NCBI GenBank assembly: GCA_949316235.1
Contig: OX438749.1
Location: 13,348,914 to 13,412,913 of the forward strand
DNA length: 64,000 nucleotides
Direction of reading: 5' to 3'
DNA from: Oegoconia quadripuncta
Taxonomy: Eukaryota > Arthropoda > Insecta > Lepidoptera > Autostichidae
Shown here piece by piece: positions 44,546-55,755 of the stretch (position 1 is the first letter of the stretch; the number at the start of each line of letters is the position of its first letter). The notes under the pieces were generated by a model, which worked only from the letters and a program-made list of their open reading frames with translations, made no database searches and was not told the DNA's origin. A program made the position numbers and the translations under genes.

Positions 44546-45493
44546 TGTGGGTGTTATTCATATTGTAAGGACTGGTGCGTGCACGTGTCCTACAGTGTCT
44601 CACCTATATTAAAATCTCATCTCCGGAGATTGTTTTCTTTGAATTATCTGATGTACATATCTCATCTATTTTGTTAACTTTATCTTTGATCGTAAACATT
44701 TTTCTTAGTGATGGTACTATCTAACTCGATATTGAAAGGAATGTTATGTTATTGATGACATGAGGGGATGGGTTCAATTCAGTATCGGATTAAGGCGAAC
44801 GTTCGACGGCAGTCGTATCTCTGTTCCGGGAAACTGTTTATGCAGAATGTATACGGCTATTGGTTGCAGACGTTGCAATTTGCAGTCGGGAGGTCCCAGT
44901 GCCTATTCTCCGGGCAAGGGCCGATGCTCTGATGGACTTCAATAAACTGATTCTAGAAACTTTGAAACTAGATTAGTTTGCAAAAACTTTACAAATCAAC
45001 CGAAACCACCAGTTGCCCTTAGTTGATCAATTGTGCGATGAACACCAAGACAAAGTTAATTGGAGTTAAGTTACTGACTCGAGAGACAAATAGTTGATAT
45101 TATTGAACGTAATGAAAATTAATCGTATTCATTATAATAATTCCTTTGTCATTGACAGCCATTGTAAATTAGGATTGGTCTAGTGTCGCCGCTTTTAAAG
45201 TAATACGTGTCTTGTGTCTTAATTTTGACAGTGAAGTGCATTTGTGAGCTATCAGGGCGTACCGCGCATTGCGAGCCTATCGATATTACACACATCTATA
45301 TATTTCACTACAAATTGTTGCCGAAAACAGCCATATCATAAGCATTACGAATGTCTATATTGCCATCTATATGTATCGACTAGATGATGTCCCACGGTGT
45401 TATCTGCACTGATCCCAATTTTGCCGTTCACACGGAAATTTAGTAAAATTTTATCCTCGTGCTCCTAGTGCTCTAAGTAGCCCAAGAAACACA
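44546..45493. other. No gene recognised
   Basis: A 61-codon plus frame at 44760-44945 lies in a GC-richer patch without identifiable domain. The rest is AT-rich. Confidence 0.35.
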
Positions 45494-45495
45494 TA

Positions 45496-46140
45496 ACCCA
45501 GGGAAAATACGGTCTGACCTCGGAAAAACTAATAACCGCGATTTTCTTGAAACATTTAATAAAGTGTTGTAAATTTAGTAACAATTGCTAAAAATTAAGC
45601 ATTTGTAAGAAACGCCAGTACTAAGTAAGTAACTAAATAAGCTAAAGTTGAAAAATGTGTTTCTTTATAAAATGCTCAATTTAGGGAAATTATCTTTATA
45701 AAATTTTGTTCTCATTTTCCTTTCTTAAGCAATGCAGCTCGACGACATTTTCAGCTAAAACACATATATGCCAAACTATAACATGCTTAGATTTTTATCC
45801 ATCAAATCAAATCAAATAAATAATGCTTTATTTTGTAGGTACACAGGGCACACTTAAAATAGTCAGATTTTACATTTTTAAAGCTACTGCTTGTTCAAAA
45901 TAAGTTAACTATGTTTAACAAAAGTCTACTTAATTAAATATCAGTTAGTATTTATTGTTATGAAGATACAAATTAAAAATAGGGTTTTCTAAAAAAATCT
46001 AGACTAAGCGCTCGTTTTGTTTTAGACTAATTATTTATAATTACATCTCTAATATAGATAATAATAAGATAGCAATTATATAAGTCGGTTCTGAATTATG
46101 TCTAACTAAGCTAATATTATACCTTATATTTTCCCGGGAC
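45496..46140. mobile_element. MITE-A copy 2, carrying a nested tail-2 fragment
   Basis: Left end 'acccagggaaaatacggt', right end inverted ('ttatattttcccgggac'), TA at 45494-45495 and 46141-46142. The body matches copy 1 in the opposite orientation (for example 'gcatttgtaagaaacgcc', 'aaactaagc'-type and 'aaaatagggttttctaaaaa'). About 94 bp at 45806-45899 ('ataatgctttattttgtagg', 'tacacagggcacact') is absent from copy 1 and is a retrotransposon tail inserted later. Confidence 0.75.
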
Positions 46141-46189
46141 TATATAGCCACAGCATCAGTATACGCATTTTGAGCTGTGTGATGGTTAA

Positions 46190-46325
46190 TCTTATTTTTT
46201 TTTAAATCGCACTCAAATCGGTCCACGCATTAATGAGATACTTCCGGACAAAGACTGAACACACACATAAGATCGCCGTCAAAACAACACCCATTGTTTT
46301 CCTTCGGGGGTTAAAATATAACGAT
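46190..46325 (+). repeat. Repeat-R copy
   Basis: 'tcgcactcaaatcggtccac', 'gcattaatgagatacttccg' and 'aaacaacacccattg' match 62630-62715. Confidence 0.5.
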
Positions 46326-46448
46326 ATCTCGAACTAAAACAGTTTTAGAGAAATCCACAAAAATGAAATACAAAAACATAATGCTGTTTTTATATTATAG
46401 ATTAATTTATTAGCTAATAGATTATAATAGTAGTATTTAATTCTGTGA

Positions 46449-46560
46449 TGATAGGTTTCCATGGAAGAGATCGTGGTTAGTGATAAGGTCGCCTAATTTG
46501 TAGTTTCTATAAGATATTTAAATGTACATTTCTTATTTAAACAATAAAGCGTATTTGATC
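46449..46560 (+). repeat. Tail-1 retrotransposon 3' end
   Basis: 'gtgataaggtcgcctaattt', 'gtagtttctataagatattt', 'aaatgtacat', and end 'aacaataaagcgtatttgat'. It is the inverse of 59986-60110 over most of its length, so the two are copies of one subfamily. Confidence 0.65.
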
Positions 46561-46914
46561 GATTGATAGATTAGGTACCCGTATCTCACTGTCTATTCAC
46601 CCTGCTCTAGAAGATTCCAATGTTCGAAATATGCTAAAGCGTGGCAAAGCAAACTGTCACATTACGCATTACAATTATATTGTTAGAGCTATCTATGGGT
46701 GTCCTGCGCAGACAAGTTCTGAGTCCGACAGCTTCTATTGGTCCGTGGAGGGTACTCGATGTCCCATGAAACTGCTGCCAAATGCAAATCGCGCAACCCA
46801 CCTTCCAACAGGTATTAGATACATGTAGATACTGTAAGCTGTTTTAAATGGCTAGTATTAATAACTTACTTAAATTCTTTAAACCTATCAACTTTCAACT
46901 GGTCTATGTGGTAT
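46561..46914. other. No feature recognised
   Basis: A 65-codon plus frame at 46631-46828 is open across a GC-richer stretch, but no domain or exon boundary convinces. Confidence 0.3.
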
Positions 46915-46916
46915 TA

Positions 46917-47502
46917 GTCCAGTAAGGATACACTTTTAACTTCCTATAAACTTAAAAGCCGTAATATTTTGCACATGGATAGAGTACCTGTCAGTGATAC
47001 AATAAAAATGTTTTCTAGCAAATCGGTAGCTCTCTTTAGATGTAGTATAGATATTTAGTAACACAACATAGACTATTAAATCAAAATTTGCACTGTAAAT
47101 TTCATTCCGTCCGAAAATAAGTAGTATACTTAGAACTCCTGTAACTATTTACAAAAAAATCGATCACAACTTCGATATATTTATGAAAAATTTCACGGAG
47201 GCCAAATATCACGACTCAATAAACAATTTTTAGAAATTATAAAGCAGCTGTTGAATTCTTTAGAAAATTATTTTCTTCAAATATTAGCATCTTCTACTAT
47301 GCAAACAGTGAAAACTTCAATTTAATATTGTAGGTTTTATAACTAAATTCGAGCTTTATATATATTTAATACCTATACTATACCTAAAGGAAGCTACAGA
47401 ATGGTTAGACAACATTTTTGTTCTATTACTAATGGATACTCTATCCTTCTACAAAAAATCAGGAACTTCAAGATTATAGGAAGTTACGTATTCTTACTGG
47501 AC
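46917..47502. mobile_element. MITE-B copy 2 (uninterrupted)
   Basis: Inverted ends 'gtccagtaaggatac' and 'gtattcttactggac', then 'ttaacttcctataa' and its inverse. TA flanks at 46915-46916 and 47503-47504. At 586 bp it is the reference for the interrupted copy at 41357-42123. It is non-coding. Confidence 0.78.
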
Positions 47503-47504
47503 TA

Positions 47505-48828
47505 TACTTAATATAGCGTGCCTTTAGTGGACAACATACTGTGGTCCCGCAGTCATACAATTGTAAAATAGTATAGTCCATTTCCACGCAATTTGTTACC
47601 ACATAAATATTTACTGACTGAAAGTAATTTCGATAAAAGTAATTGAATATTGGCACTATTAGCCTGAAAAACTACGCGTTATAAATTAGTGTTGATATTA
47701 AGCCATCAGAGAAATTGCATGTTCGTTATTTTTTGGAACATGTGAATAAGTAAGGTTAAGTCATTATTGTGAAATGGGTATTGAAAATTAACATAATTCT
47801 TCTAAATATTTAAAATAAATGTAATATTATATTGTTTATCTACGCTGCTACGCTATGCGTCATTTCTGATAGAGAAATATAATTTTGACTTCATAACAGT
47901 CTTAACAGTGATACTCTACCTCTGTTTACCTACTTCCTTGTTTAGAATAAATTAAAATAATTACTTGACATTGTATCGTATAAGGTATTTAGAAAAAAGT
48001 GAATATTCGTACGTGCATGAGTGCTACGGTTTCGTAGGACCGTGGCAACGCAGTCTCACCAACTCACTATGAGGTTTTCAATACCGACATTTTAGGTCTT
48101 TGTTTTTTAGGATTCCATAAAGTAAAAACGGAACCCACATAGGATCACTGTGTTGTCGTCATCATATTTAAGAGCCATGCTCTATGTACAGCCATAGGGT
48201 TATTGAATTTGATATCAAGTACTAATACCTTAAGTCCTGTAAAAATTTTAAGTTTCTAACTTCCTTTCCTTTCAAATACATATTCCCACACTGACTAGTG
48301 ACAAAACCTATAGGGGTACTTAGATCTAAAACCTTGAAATTTGACATGAAATAAGTTATCATATCACAACTAAAATAGAAAATGAGAAAATTAGTCATTT
48401 CTATGTGAAATTGTGAAGTAAAAAATAATATTTTGAGATTTCTCTTATATTTGATAGATACCTGCATATTATTTTTCAGTTTTATACATTATCACTGGGG
48501 ATATTAGTTACGCTAACCTCAGGTCACAAGTCCTCTTTACACTACCGGTCGATTCTTTTACTATTCTAGGTACATTTTAATAGTAATAAGGGAAATTATT
48601 GTAATATTTTAAACTACATTAGCTTCTTTATGTAATTTATGTAAGAAACTGTTGTCTCTCAAATAAATAAATATAATTAAAAAATAAAGGATTCTTTAAA
48701 TTGGGTCTGAGTTTGCAAAATTTCGACATGTTTTTGAAAAATTATTAGAAACAGTGCCGGGCGCCGAAGAGATTATTCAGTAAAAAGACGATTCCGCACG
48801 ATTTTTACTTCTCATAATCTTAAAGTTC
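47505..48828. other. No gene recognised
   Basis: 48110-48160 ('ttaggattccataaagtaa', 'aaacggaacccacatagga') is a fragment of the repeat seen at 3498-4003. Otherwise unassigned AT-rich sequence. Confidence 0.35.
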
Positions 48829-48990
48829 CAATATTTTTGCACATGGATAGAATACCTGTCAGTGATAGAAAAAAGTATTTTCTAACAAATTGGTAGATAT
48901 TAAGTTATAAAACTTACAATATTAAATTTAAATTATCGCTGTAAACGTTCTGACGTTCTCCTGTAACCTTTTTCAAAAACTACTTTATTA
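48829..48990 (+). mobile_element. MITE-B fragment (third copy)
   Basis: 'tttttgcacatggatagaat', 'acctgtcagtgata', 'gttctcctgtaac' and 'aaaaactac' align with 46970-47160. The terminal repeats are missing. Confidence 0.55.
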
Positions 48991-49439
48991 TTTTTAACAC
49001 TTTATTCGTATACATCATTAAAGACTGAAATAAAACTGATTTGAACTGACTGAAATCGTCTGAGCTTATCTCTTTGGAGCAAAGACTTCACTAATTAGTA
49101 ATAGGAAATCTTTTTTTAGGAGTGTGGGGGCGGGAGTTAAGACGAGGAAGGTGCAAGGGAAAGGTGCAGGGAGCGCAAATACTTCGCAATCTATCCTAAT
49201 GACAAAGAAAAACCACGGGTAGGCAGGCCCCGTGAATATACCTATCTCCTCATCAGATTTGACAGAAACACTTGCGGTGGAATTAAATTAATTACAGATA
49301 TGAGCAAATATAAACTCAGTAAGTTTGCGTCATTATGAAAAGTATATCTTAAAATTGGTTTTATTTTTTATGTTAATTTAGTACATTTTATAGCTTTTCT
49401 CCAATTCGAAAATGAAAAAAGAAGAATTTTACAGATGCT

Positions 49440-50710
49440 ACAGTGTACTAAGTATCGGGAATTTGTCAATAAAACAAAAAATACAAATTATTCATCTAAA
49501 TTTATTTTATCGCCTTCAAAGTAGGCCCCATCGCTTGCAATACAACATCTCCACCGCTTCACCCAGTCTTCCATACATTTTTCATAGGCTATTTGCGGTA
49601 TGGCCTTTAGCTCATTCAGCGAATTTTCTTTTATGGCTTCTATCGACTCAAAACGTTTTCCTCGAAGTGGTAATTTTAACTTGGGAAATAAAAAAAAGTC
49701 AGACGGAGCCATATCAGGTGAATACGGTGCTTGGTCGAGAACTTTCGTTGAATTTTTCGCTAAAAACTCTTTCACTATAATGGCTGTGTGTGATGGTGCA
49801 TTATCATGGTGCAGCATCCATGAGTTGTGTTGCCACAAATCTGGACGTTTTCGGCGGATACTCTCACGCAAACGCTTCATGACGCCTAAATAATATTCTT
49901 TATTCACTGTTTCTCCCTCTGGAAGGAATTCGGAGTGAACCACACCACGGTAGTCAAAAAAAACTGTCAGCATCACCTTGATTTTGGAGCGACTTTGCCG
50001 CGGTTTTTTGGGTTTCGGCTCGTTTTCGAGACGCCATTCTGAAGACTGTTGGCTTGTTTGCATGTCGTACTCATAAACCCATGTCTCGTCGCCAGTTATT
50101 ATACGTTTCATAAAGGTCGGATCCGTAGAAGCTCGGGAAACCATGTCTTCAGCGACATGCTTTCGCTGCGCTTTTTGAACAAAATTGAGCTCTTTTGGAA
50201 CTAGTCGAGCGGCGACGCGTTTCATGCCTAAAATGTCAATGAGAATGTTGTGGACGGACTTAAAAGATATGTTCACCTCACTAGCCAACTCTCTCAGACT
50301 CATACGTCGATTTTCGAGCACTAGCTTCTTGATTCTGTCGATGTTTTCTTTGGTCGTAGCGGTTGAAGGTCTACCAGAACGAGGCAAGTCTACTACTACT
50401 TCTCGGCCTTCTTTAAAAGCCTTATACCATTCATAAGCCCTTGTTTTCGATATACACGATTCGCCGTAGGTATTTCGCAACATTTTTAGTGATTCACCAC
50501 ATGAAATATCATTTGAAACACAAAGGACTTGTCCCAGATTGGGCCTTTAATATTTATTAATTCCGACAGGGTTAAGTTATATATATCTGGATAGGTATTT
50601 GAATATCCAGCTGTTATATACAAATTGTACAATTTTAGAAACCTCCGTTTTCGAGAAAATGTATTTTTTAGTTTCATAACAATTTACTTTAAAACGAACA
50701 CTCCTGCCTA
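49440..50710 (-). mobile_element. mariner element (DD34D), approximate ends
   Basis: Built around the transposase at 49488-50483. Probable inverted ends: inward from the left, 'aatttgtcaataaaacaaaa' then 'aaatacaa'; inward from the right (minus strand), 'aaattgttatgaaactaaaa' then 'aatacatt'. The exact edges and the TA duplication could not be fixed because the outermost bases have diverged. The size of about 1.27 kb is normal for mariner. Confidence 0.7.
49488..50483 (-). CDS. mariner transposase, N-terminus incomplete
   Basis: 331 open codons from ATG 50483. Helix-turn-helix region: YEWYKAFKEGREVV, PRSGRPST and VHNILIDILGMKRV. The catalytic acidic residues are Asp of ITGDETWVYEYD, Asp of LHHDNAPSH and Asp of SPDMAPSDFF, with exactly 34 residues between the second and third. 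The C-terminus is DGAYFEGDKI, as usual. Homology continues upstream of the ATG in the same frame (CVSNDISCGESLK) to about 50520, beyond which the usual first 10-15 residues are not recognisable before a stop. So the original start is lost or diverged. The stop is TAA next to the 3' inverted end. Otherwise the frame is undamaged, which suggests recent activity. Confidence 0.88.
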   Translation of the reverse strand: MLRNTYGESCISKTRAYEWYKAFKEGREVVVDLPRSGRPSTATTKENIDRIKKLVLENRRMSLRELASEVNISFKSVHNILIDILGMKRVAARLVPKELNFVQKAQRKHVAEDMVSRASTDPTFMKRIITGDETWVYEYDMQTSQQSSEWRLENEPKPKKPRQSRSKIKVMLTVFFDYRGVVHSEFLPEGETVNKEYYLGVMKRLRESIRRKRPDLWQHNSWMLHHDNAPSHTAIIVKEFLAKNSTKVLDQAPYSPDMAPSDFFLFPKLKLPLRGKRFESIEAIKENSLNELKAIPQIAYEKCMEDWVKRWRCCIASDGAYFEGDKINLDE

Positions 50711-51770
50711 TAGAAAGAATGAAGCCTCTTGCAATTCATTCCTTGAAACGAACATTCCGTCGTTAATTAAAACAATATCCACCCACTGTCAAACAAATGT
50801 CATTGTCAAACTGGTAACGTCGGTCAATGTTCGGTTTATAGCTATTCTTTCTTAGAATTTGATGGAATTTAAGTTCTTGGAGTATTTTTCTGTGTATTCT
50901 ACCGAAGCTTACCTGATGATGATGATGCTTCCGACCGATTTCGGCCATGACGAACACTTAAACTCCTAATCGGTTTGGCCCTGGATGTAAAGCTTTTATT
51001 TATAATTCGGTCGCAGTGTAGCCCAAAGAGAATATAATCACTACGTTTTAGTGTAGCCTTTCTATTGCTTTCTGTCATAGATACATACATTTTAAAAATA
51101 TGTCGTGATACCTCGGCAATAAATATGACTATGTATGACATCTCGATTGAAGTCATTTATTTTTAACATGTAGTAGCGTTTTCTGTCTACGATTTAAAAA
51201 TACAAGAAATGGTTCTCCATAGACATATTTTACGTGTGAAATACATCCGAAAAGCGCCCCACTGATGATTGTTGATTGTGACGCATTGATGAGTAGGTAG
51301 ATGTGATCACTAAGCGTATAACTATAGCTACGATATATCCACTTTGTATGTGTGAAGGATTGTACAGTTTAGTAAGGGTATATGTAAACTCCTTTTTTCG
51401 ACGTCATTTAAAAAGTGCGCCCTGAACGATATATCCAATTATTAACCTCGGTGGTGTTACATACATTTGTAATCTTACTTTGCTCCTACCAAACTAACAA
51501 ACAGAGTCTAGAGACAGAGTGAATGAATGTTCAGTCTGCTAGAAACAAACAATAAGAGCAAGACTACTGAACCTACCAACATCCACTTTATTGGATCTAG
51601 TACATTTTTACTAAATTCACAACAGCTAAACATCTTTATGAACTTACTGCTTCAAGAATGAAGAATTGAATTAGAGAAGTTATTGAGCTGGAATGTGCAT
51701 AATTTAAATTGTATAAAATAATAATAAAGTAGTATAATAAATAAAACACATTTTTGACTAAAATATATTA
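50711..51770. other. No gene recognised
   Basis: 50915-50945 ('tgatgatgatgatgcttcc', 'gaccgatttcggccatg') is the end of a widespread lepidopteran repeat. The minus frames at 50763-51156 overlap it and are not genes. Confidence 0.4.
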
Positions 51771-52640
51771 TTATTTTTCCTCATTTTCTATGTCTTCTCT
51801 CGCTGGTACATAGTCCAACTGAGTAGTCATTATCATTTCTGAGCCCATCCAAGGTACCAGGTAATTGTCATCACATGAGCACAGCTCCCTTGCCAATAAT
51901 ACAACTACAATAATAGCAACAAATTCGGTGTTGCCAATTAGTTCCTGTTACTTTTAAACAAGATGTCCTTAACTGTAATAAATCTTGTTGCTTTGGTGAC
52001 GCAACCTAATTCTTCCTCTAATTAAAGCTGTGTCTTGTGATGTGTTTAACCTGGTAAATGCCTTCTTCTTCAATGTAAGAGCTATGCTCTTGTTGGTGGA
52101 GTGACCTAAACTGAACAACTATTCTTTTTTATTCTTGTTTTGTTTCTATTCTTGTTTTCTTGATTTTGTATGTCTGAACTGGAAACAGTACATTCGGCTA
52201 CGGAGGTAGAGCCATTTGCCAAGGATTGGTCTTGGATTGCGAGATCTTCATGAGGTAAAGCACGAGATTGTCTGCCTGTGCTACTAGACATTGACAAGCC
52301 ACAACAGACACAAACTGATTGATGACCCAGTTGCTGTTCACCTGTTGTGCCCTTAGTCCTATTATTTATTTCTCTTAATAAAAGATTGAAACATTCCCGG
52401 CAAACATGGTCTTCGTTTGTCACCTAAAAGCAAAAGATTTTTTAAATACCAACAAAATGTCACATAATAAATATAGTTTCACTATATTGGCACTGTGGAC
52501 AATGATTGAGGCTTGGTTACATGGAGCATGTGCAGAGTCCAACACTGATTCCCCAGGCTGTCAGATTTTATTTATAGGTTTTGGGAAATCCACATACAGC
52601 GCAATTCCACAAACATACAATTTATTATTACAGATGTTAT
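51771..52640 (-). pseudogene. CXXC-rich gene of unknown family, possibly decayed
   Basis: Coding-like pieces run in order on the minus strand. About 52620-52455 has WNCAVCGFPKTY and LNHCPQCQYSETIFIM with stops between them. An exon starting at 52423 after acceptor 'ttgcttttag' has VTNEDHVCRECFNLLLREIN and HQSVCVCCGLSMSSSTGRQS. About 52080-51977 has KKKAFTRLNTSQDTALIRGR. A last piece at about 51911-51771, after 'ctattattgtag', has LLARELCSCDDNYLVPWMG, TTQLDYVPAREDIENEEK and a stop. Four CXXC pairs suggest zinc binding. Frames do not join cleanly with visible splice sites, so it is either a small multi-exon gene I cannot fully resolve or a relic. The family is not recognised. Confidence 0.4.
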
Positions 52641-52827
52641 AATTCCAGAAAAAATTGATACCGAGTCCATACCTCGGCTAAGCCTAAACAGAAAAGATGA
52701 TATAATAAAACAGATTGGCTCACTTTGTAAGGCTGCCACTACAATATTACCTGCATATCTTTTACTTACAATGTTGTACAAACCTTTACTTGTACATCAT
52801 ACATACATTCACGACCTTGGTTGGACC

Positions 52828-52888
52828 TCATCTTCACTTAACATCAGGTGTGATTGAGGTCAAGTACCAACTCGTTATGCATAAAAAA
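52828..52888 (+). repeat. SINE-C 3' end, copy 1 of tandem pair
   Basis: 'cctcatcttcacttaacatc', 'aggtgtgattgaggtcaagt', 'accaactcgttatgcataaa', with an A-run end. A second 3' end begins 25 bp further on. Confidence 0.65.
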
Positions 52889-52913
52889 AGGTAGCTATTT
52901 GCAAATCTAATCT

Positions 52914-52939
52914 TCGACCTCATCTTCACTTAACATCAG
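52914..52939 (+). repeat. SINE-C 3' end, copy 2, left part
   Basis: 'cgacctcatcttcacttaac' then 'atcag', cut at the Harbinger-like insertion; it resumes at 54111. The last three bases CAG are the target duplication. Confidence 0.75.
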
Positions 52940-54110
52940 GGGGCCTACAATCACCTCTTATAGCAATATTACAGTAATATTACTTTGGAAATTCGTACCC
53001 CGACCGCCTTAAAACAAGCTTATTATAATATTGTTTTGTTAAGCAGTTTTGTGACGTCACCGCTGAATCATTCGCTCAATTCGTACCATCATCGTTGTTT
53101 AACGGTCGTTTGACAGCTAGTAATATTGCTCAAACGTCAAATTTTACAATCTTAAAAAAGTTAGTCTCTTGTTATGGATTTATTATTGTTTTAGTGGTAT
53201 AAGGATAATAAACCGTTATTTTCGCCTAAAAAAGTAAGTGGATGTGTTTTTCACAATAACTCTTAATAAATACATTGTGTTCATTGCGTAAACCGATAAG
53301 AAATACATTAAATGTGATGTGGTTTTAGATGGCCAATGATTACGAATTATTCGAGTTTCTGGAAGACGATGTCGCAGAGGATTTGTCGGAGAAGATGCAA
53401 CGTCGAAGGCGATTACGTGAAGAATGTAATCCCTTCGATATTGACGAAGCTGAATTTGTTCGACGAGTTCTTTGTCTAGGATGCTTGCTTATTCTATAAA
53501 TGCACAAAAATCACTAAAACATTAGTTTGTATTTACTTCTAGTCGCCATAATATAAATTCTATAAAACCAGTAAAAAATAATTTCAAACAAATAAAAATT
53601 TTATACCAAGATTATGAAATTAAGAAAGCGCCGCGCTTATTACTTTGACACAATGTTTCATTTTACGGAACGACACCGGCGGCGGGAGCAGCGTTACTTC
53701 ACATTTAATTTACGCTTTCTTGCATTACTTCAATGAAAATGTATATTTAAATTTATATATGCATAAATATAAAAAACTTTTATTTCTAATTACGCATTTC
53801 AACAATAAAAATATGAACATAAACGACAAAAATCATGCACAATATTTAAATAATTGCGTATACCGGAACGCTATTATTATTCAAGGTGTGAAAGTGATAA
53901 CGCTATACAAAGGTATAACGTTGTCTCGTTCTTCTGACTGCAAGGAATAGACAAATCATTCGTTCTTTCCCGTCTCTAAGCAGGAGTAAAACAATATTGT
54001 TTTGTATTATCGCTAGATGATCGCGGTACGAATTTGAGTAATATTACTTTAACATTGAAACAAAACGTTCCTGAAACATGATGGTTTTTAAAATGATCGT
54101 TGTAGGCCCC
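52940..54110 (+). mobile_element. PIF/Harbinger-like transposon, internally deleted (1171 bp)
   Basis: Perfect 11-bp inverted ends GGGGCCTACAA ... TTGTAGGCCCC, with CAG duplicated at 52937-52939 and 54111-54113. The empty site is known from the neighbouring and other SINE-C copies ('aacatcaggtgtg'). Sub-terminal inverted words confirm the limits: 'agtaatattact' with 'aattcgtacc' at 52973-52999, against their inverse at 54025-54048. Inside is a short frame at 53329 resembling the start of a HARBI1-type nuclease. A 3-bp duplication and G-rich TIR fit PIF/Harbinger (established knowledge); CAG differs from the common TWA. Confidence 0.8.
53329..53499 (+). pseudogene. Truncated HARBI1-like nuclease start (56 aa)
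   Basis: ATG at 53329 directly after 'ggttttag', a likely splice acceptor of a 5' leader intron. The protein is acidic then basic: MANDYELFEFLEDDVAEDLS, KMQRRRRLREECNPFDIDEA and EFVRRVLCLG, then a stop at 53497-53499. The 'RRR..R...(N)PFDI.(D)..EF.RR' pattern matches the N-terminal region of PIF/Harbinger nucleases, whose catalytic DDE part should follow but is absent. The 101-codon frame at 53645-53950 in the same element is not recognisable. Confidence 0.6.
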
Positions 54111-54160
54111 CAGGTGTGATTGAGGTCAAGTAACAACCCGTCGTGCATAACAAAAAAAAA
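54111..54160 (+). repeat. SINE-C 3' end, copy 2, right part
   Basis: 'caggtgtgattgaggtcaag', 'taacaacccgtcgtgcataa' and an A-run. It completes the copy at 52914-52939 across the insertion. Confidence 0.75.
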
Positions 54161-55379
54161 TTATACTAACCTACTTTGTTTAGTGTATGATTATTTATGA
54201 GGCAAATGTACTTATATATAAATATATTAATACTTACATTCAAGAGTAGGTATAGATCCAGCCGCCGATGTCCAAATCCCGTGCAACATGAAATAACCGT
54301 TGTAGAAATTCAGAAATCCGTATATCACCGGTCCAAATCAAGTGCAATCAAAAAATTCTTGTAATAAAGTCAAGTCATCAGTTGTTATAAAGGCAATTCA
54401 ATTCTTTAGTTTTTGGCAAGCAAATTATAAAACCAAAAGAATCCGAGAAAGTACAAGTTGAACACCACACAACACGGACGCTTAAAAAAATCAACAACCA
54501 ACAACAAGAGCAATAGGGTTGTTCGATCTGAGGTTGGCTAATCGATCATTTCTGACTGATCGGTACTCGATCCTGTCACTCAATCCGAAAATATAACCAA
54601 ATCGCATTAACAGGCTGGTCACTCAACAACAGACTTTACGGTGTATAACGGTAAACAATGCTGGTTCTTGTTTATGCATTATTATAACATAATTATGCAT
54701 TTGTGATTTTTTATAATATTTATGGATTTTTGTGCCAATCATAGTACGTAGGTACCTAATTCAATTGTAATTTCAAGTAATTTTTGTTTCCTTGTTTTTT
54801 ACTGTATTTTCTTTTATGCCAAAATGATCTCAAATCTTTCAAAAATATTTCAAAATCTTGTTCACTGTGTTTGGGATATGTCTGACCAACCCATTTGGGA
54901 TAAAGATCGTGACTTTAACAAACACATAATATACAGAAATAAATAACTTACTGTCTTTTATATTTTTCACTATAATTGGTTTGATCATAATCTATTTACG
55001 TATATATCCTTGTGTATGATTGCATACAAATCTATCAAATGTAATTATAAAGATAAAGACAAAAATTATTTTATATATAACTGTTAAGAGGTTGTTTAAA
55101 ACAATTTTTGCTAGAAACCCAGGTCATAATAAAAAAAAAATATTTCGGTGACTTATAATTCTATCTTTCAGTGCTCAATTTGATGTAGAATTTATACTTC
55201 AGTGCTACATTGAAATTGGTTATAATATTTTCCTTAATAATCGTTTTAATTTTTTTTGTTTTAATAATCGATTTGCTTTATTGATCGTCGTGATCGATTT
55301 TTTGTGGAGTAAATAGTCGCCAGTGTTGCCAATGGCATCGCAAAATAATTCCACCATAGTTATTTCATTAATTTATTTT
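54161..55379. other. Non-genic stretch with small fragments
   Basis: 54865-54920 ('gtttgggatatgtctgacca', 'cccatttgggataaagatcg') is a tail-3 end on the plus strand. Repeated 'atcgatc', 'ctgatcggt'-type words occur at 54540-54570 and 55255-55300 without clear meaning. No gene. Confidence 0.4.
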
Positions 55380-55755
55380 ATAAAAACGGAGGTTTGCAAA
55401 ATTCATATTAAAGCGGTTTTACGATCTACATTTTTGTACCTTTAATATCAGTGTAGTACCAACCCGGTCGGAATTTACTCGGAATAAAAAACCACCCTCC
55501 ATATAAAACGCGGACAAGTCATTTAAGGCACACTCTTTGTTCAACAATATTTTCCATTGTAAAAATCGCCGAGGACTCAAAACTATGACCAACAAAAAGT
55601 GTAGTTTAAAACAAATTAAATGACAGATCCCGCTCAAATTTTGCGCGCTAAATCAGTACAGTGCTACCAACATGCAGTAAAAAAATTAGAACGACCTCTT
55701 TTACGCGGGTCTTTTTATTGACATATTCCCGATACTTTTTACACAGAGTAGTATA
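55380..55755 (+). mobile_element. Possible deleted relative of the 49-50 kb mariner
   Basis: It starts with 'aaaacggaggttt', as does the minus-strand start region of the mariner near 50640, and ends with 'ttttattgacatattcccga', 'tactttt', matching the mariner's 3' end ('ttattgacaaattcccgata'). Between the two there is no transposase sequence. Terminal inverted repeats could not be confirmed. Confidence 0.3.

Noticed and set aside
53645..53950. 101-codon plus frame
   Set aside because: It lies inside the Harbinger-like element beyond its truncated nuclease, starts at a non-ATG codon and has no domain.
54240..54345. Minus-strand frame with FGPVIYGFLNFYNGYF ahead of a GTAAGT-like donor
   Set aside because: Only 34 codons, a stop directly upstream, no acceptor and no partner exon; probably chance.
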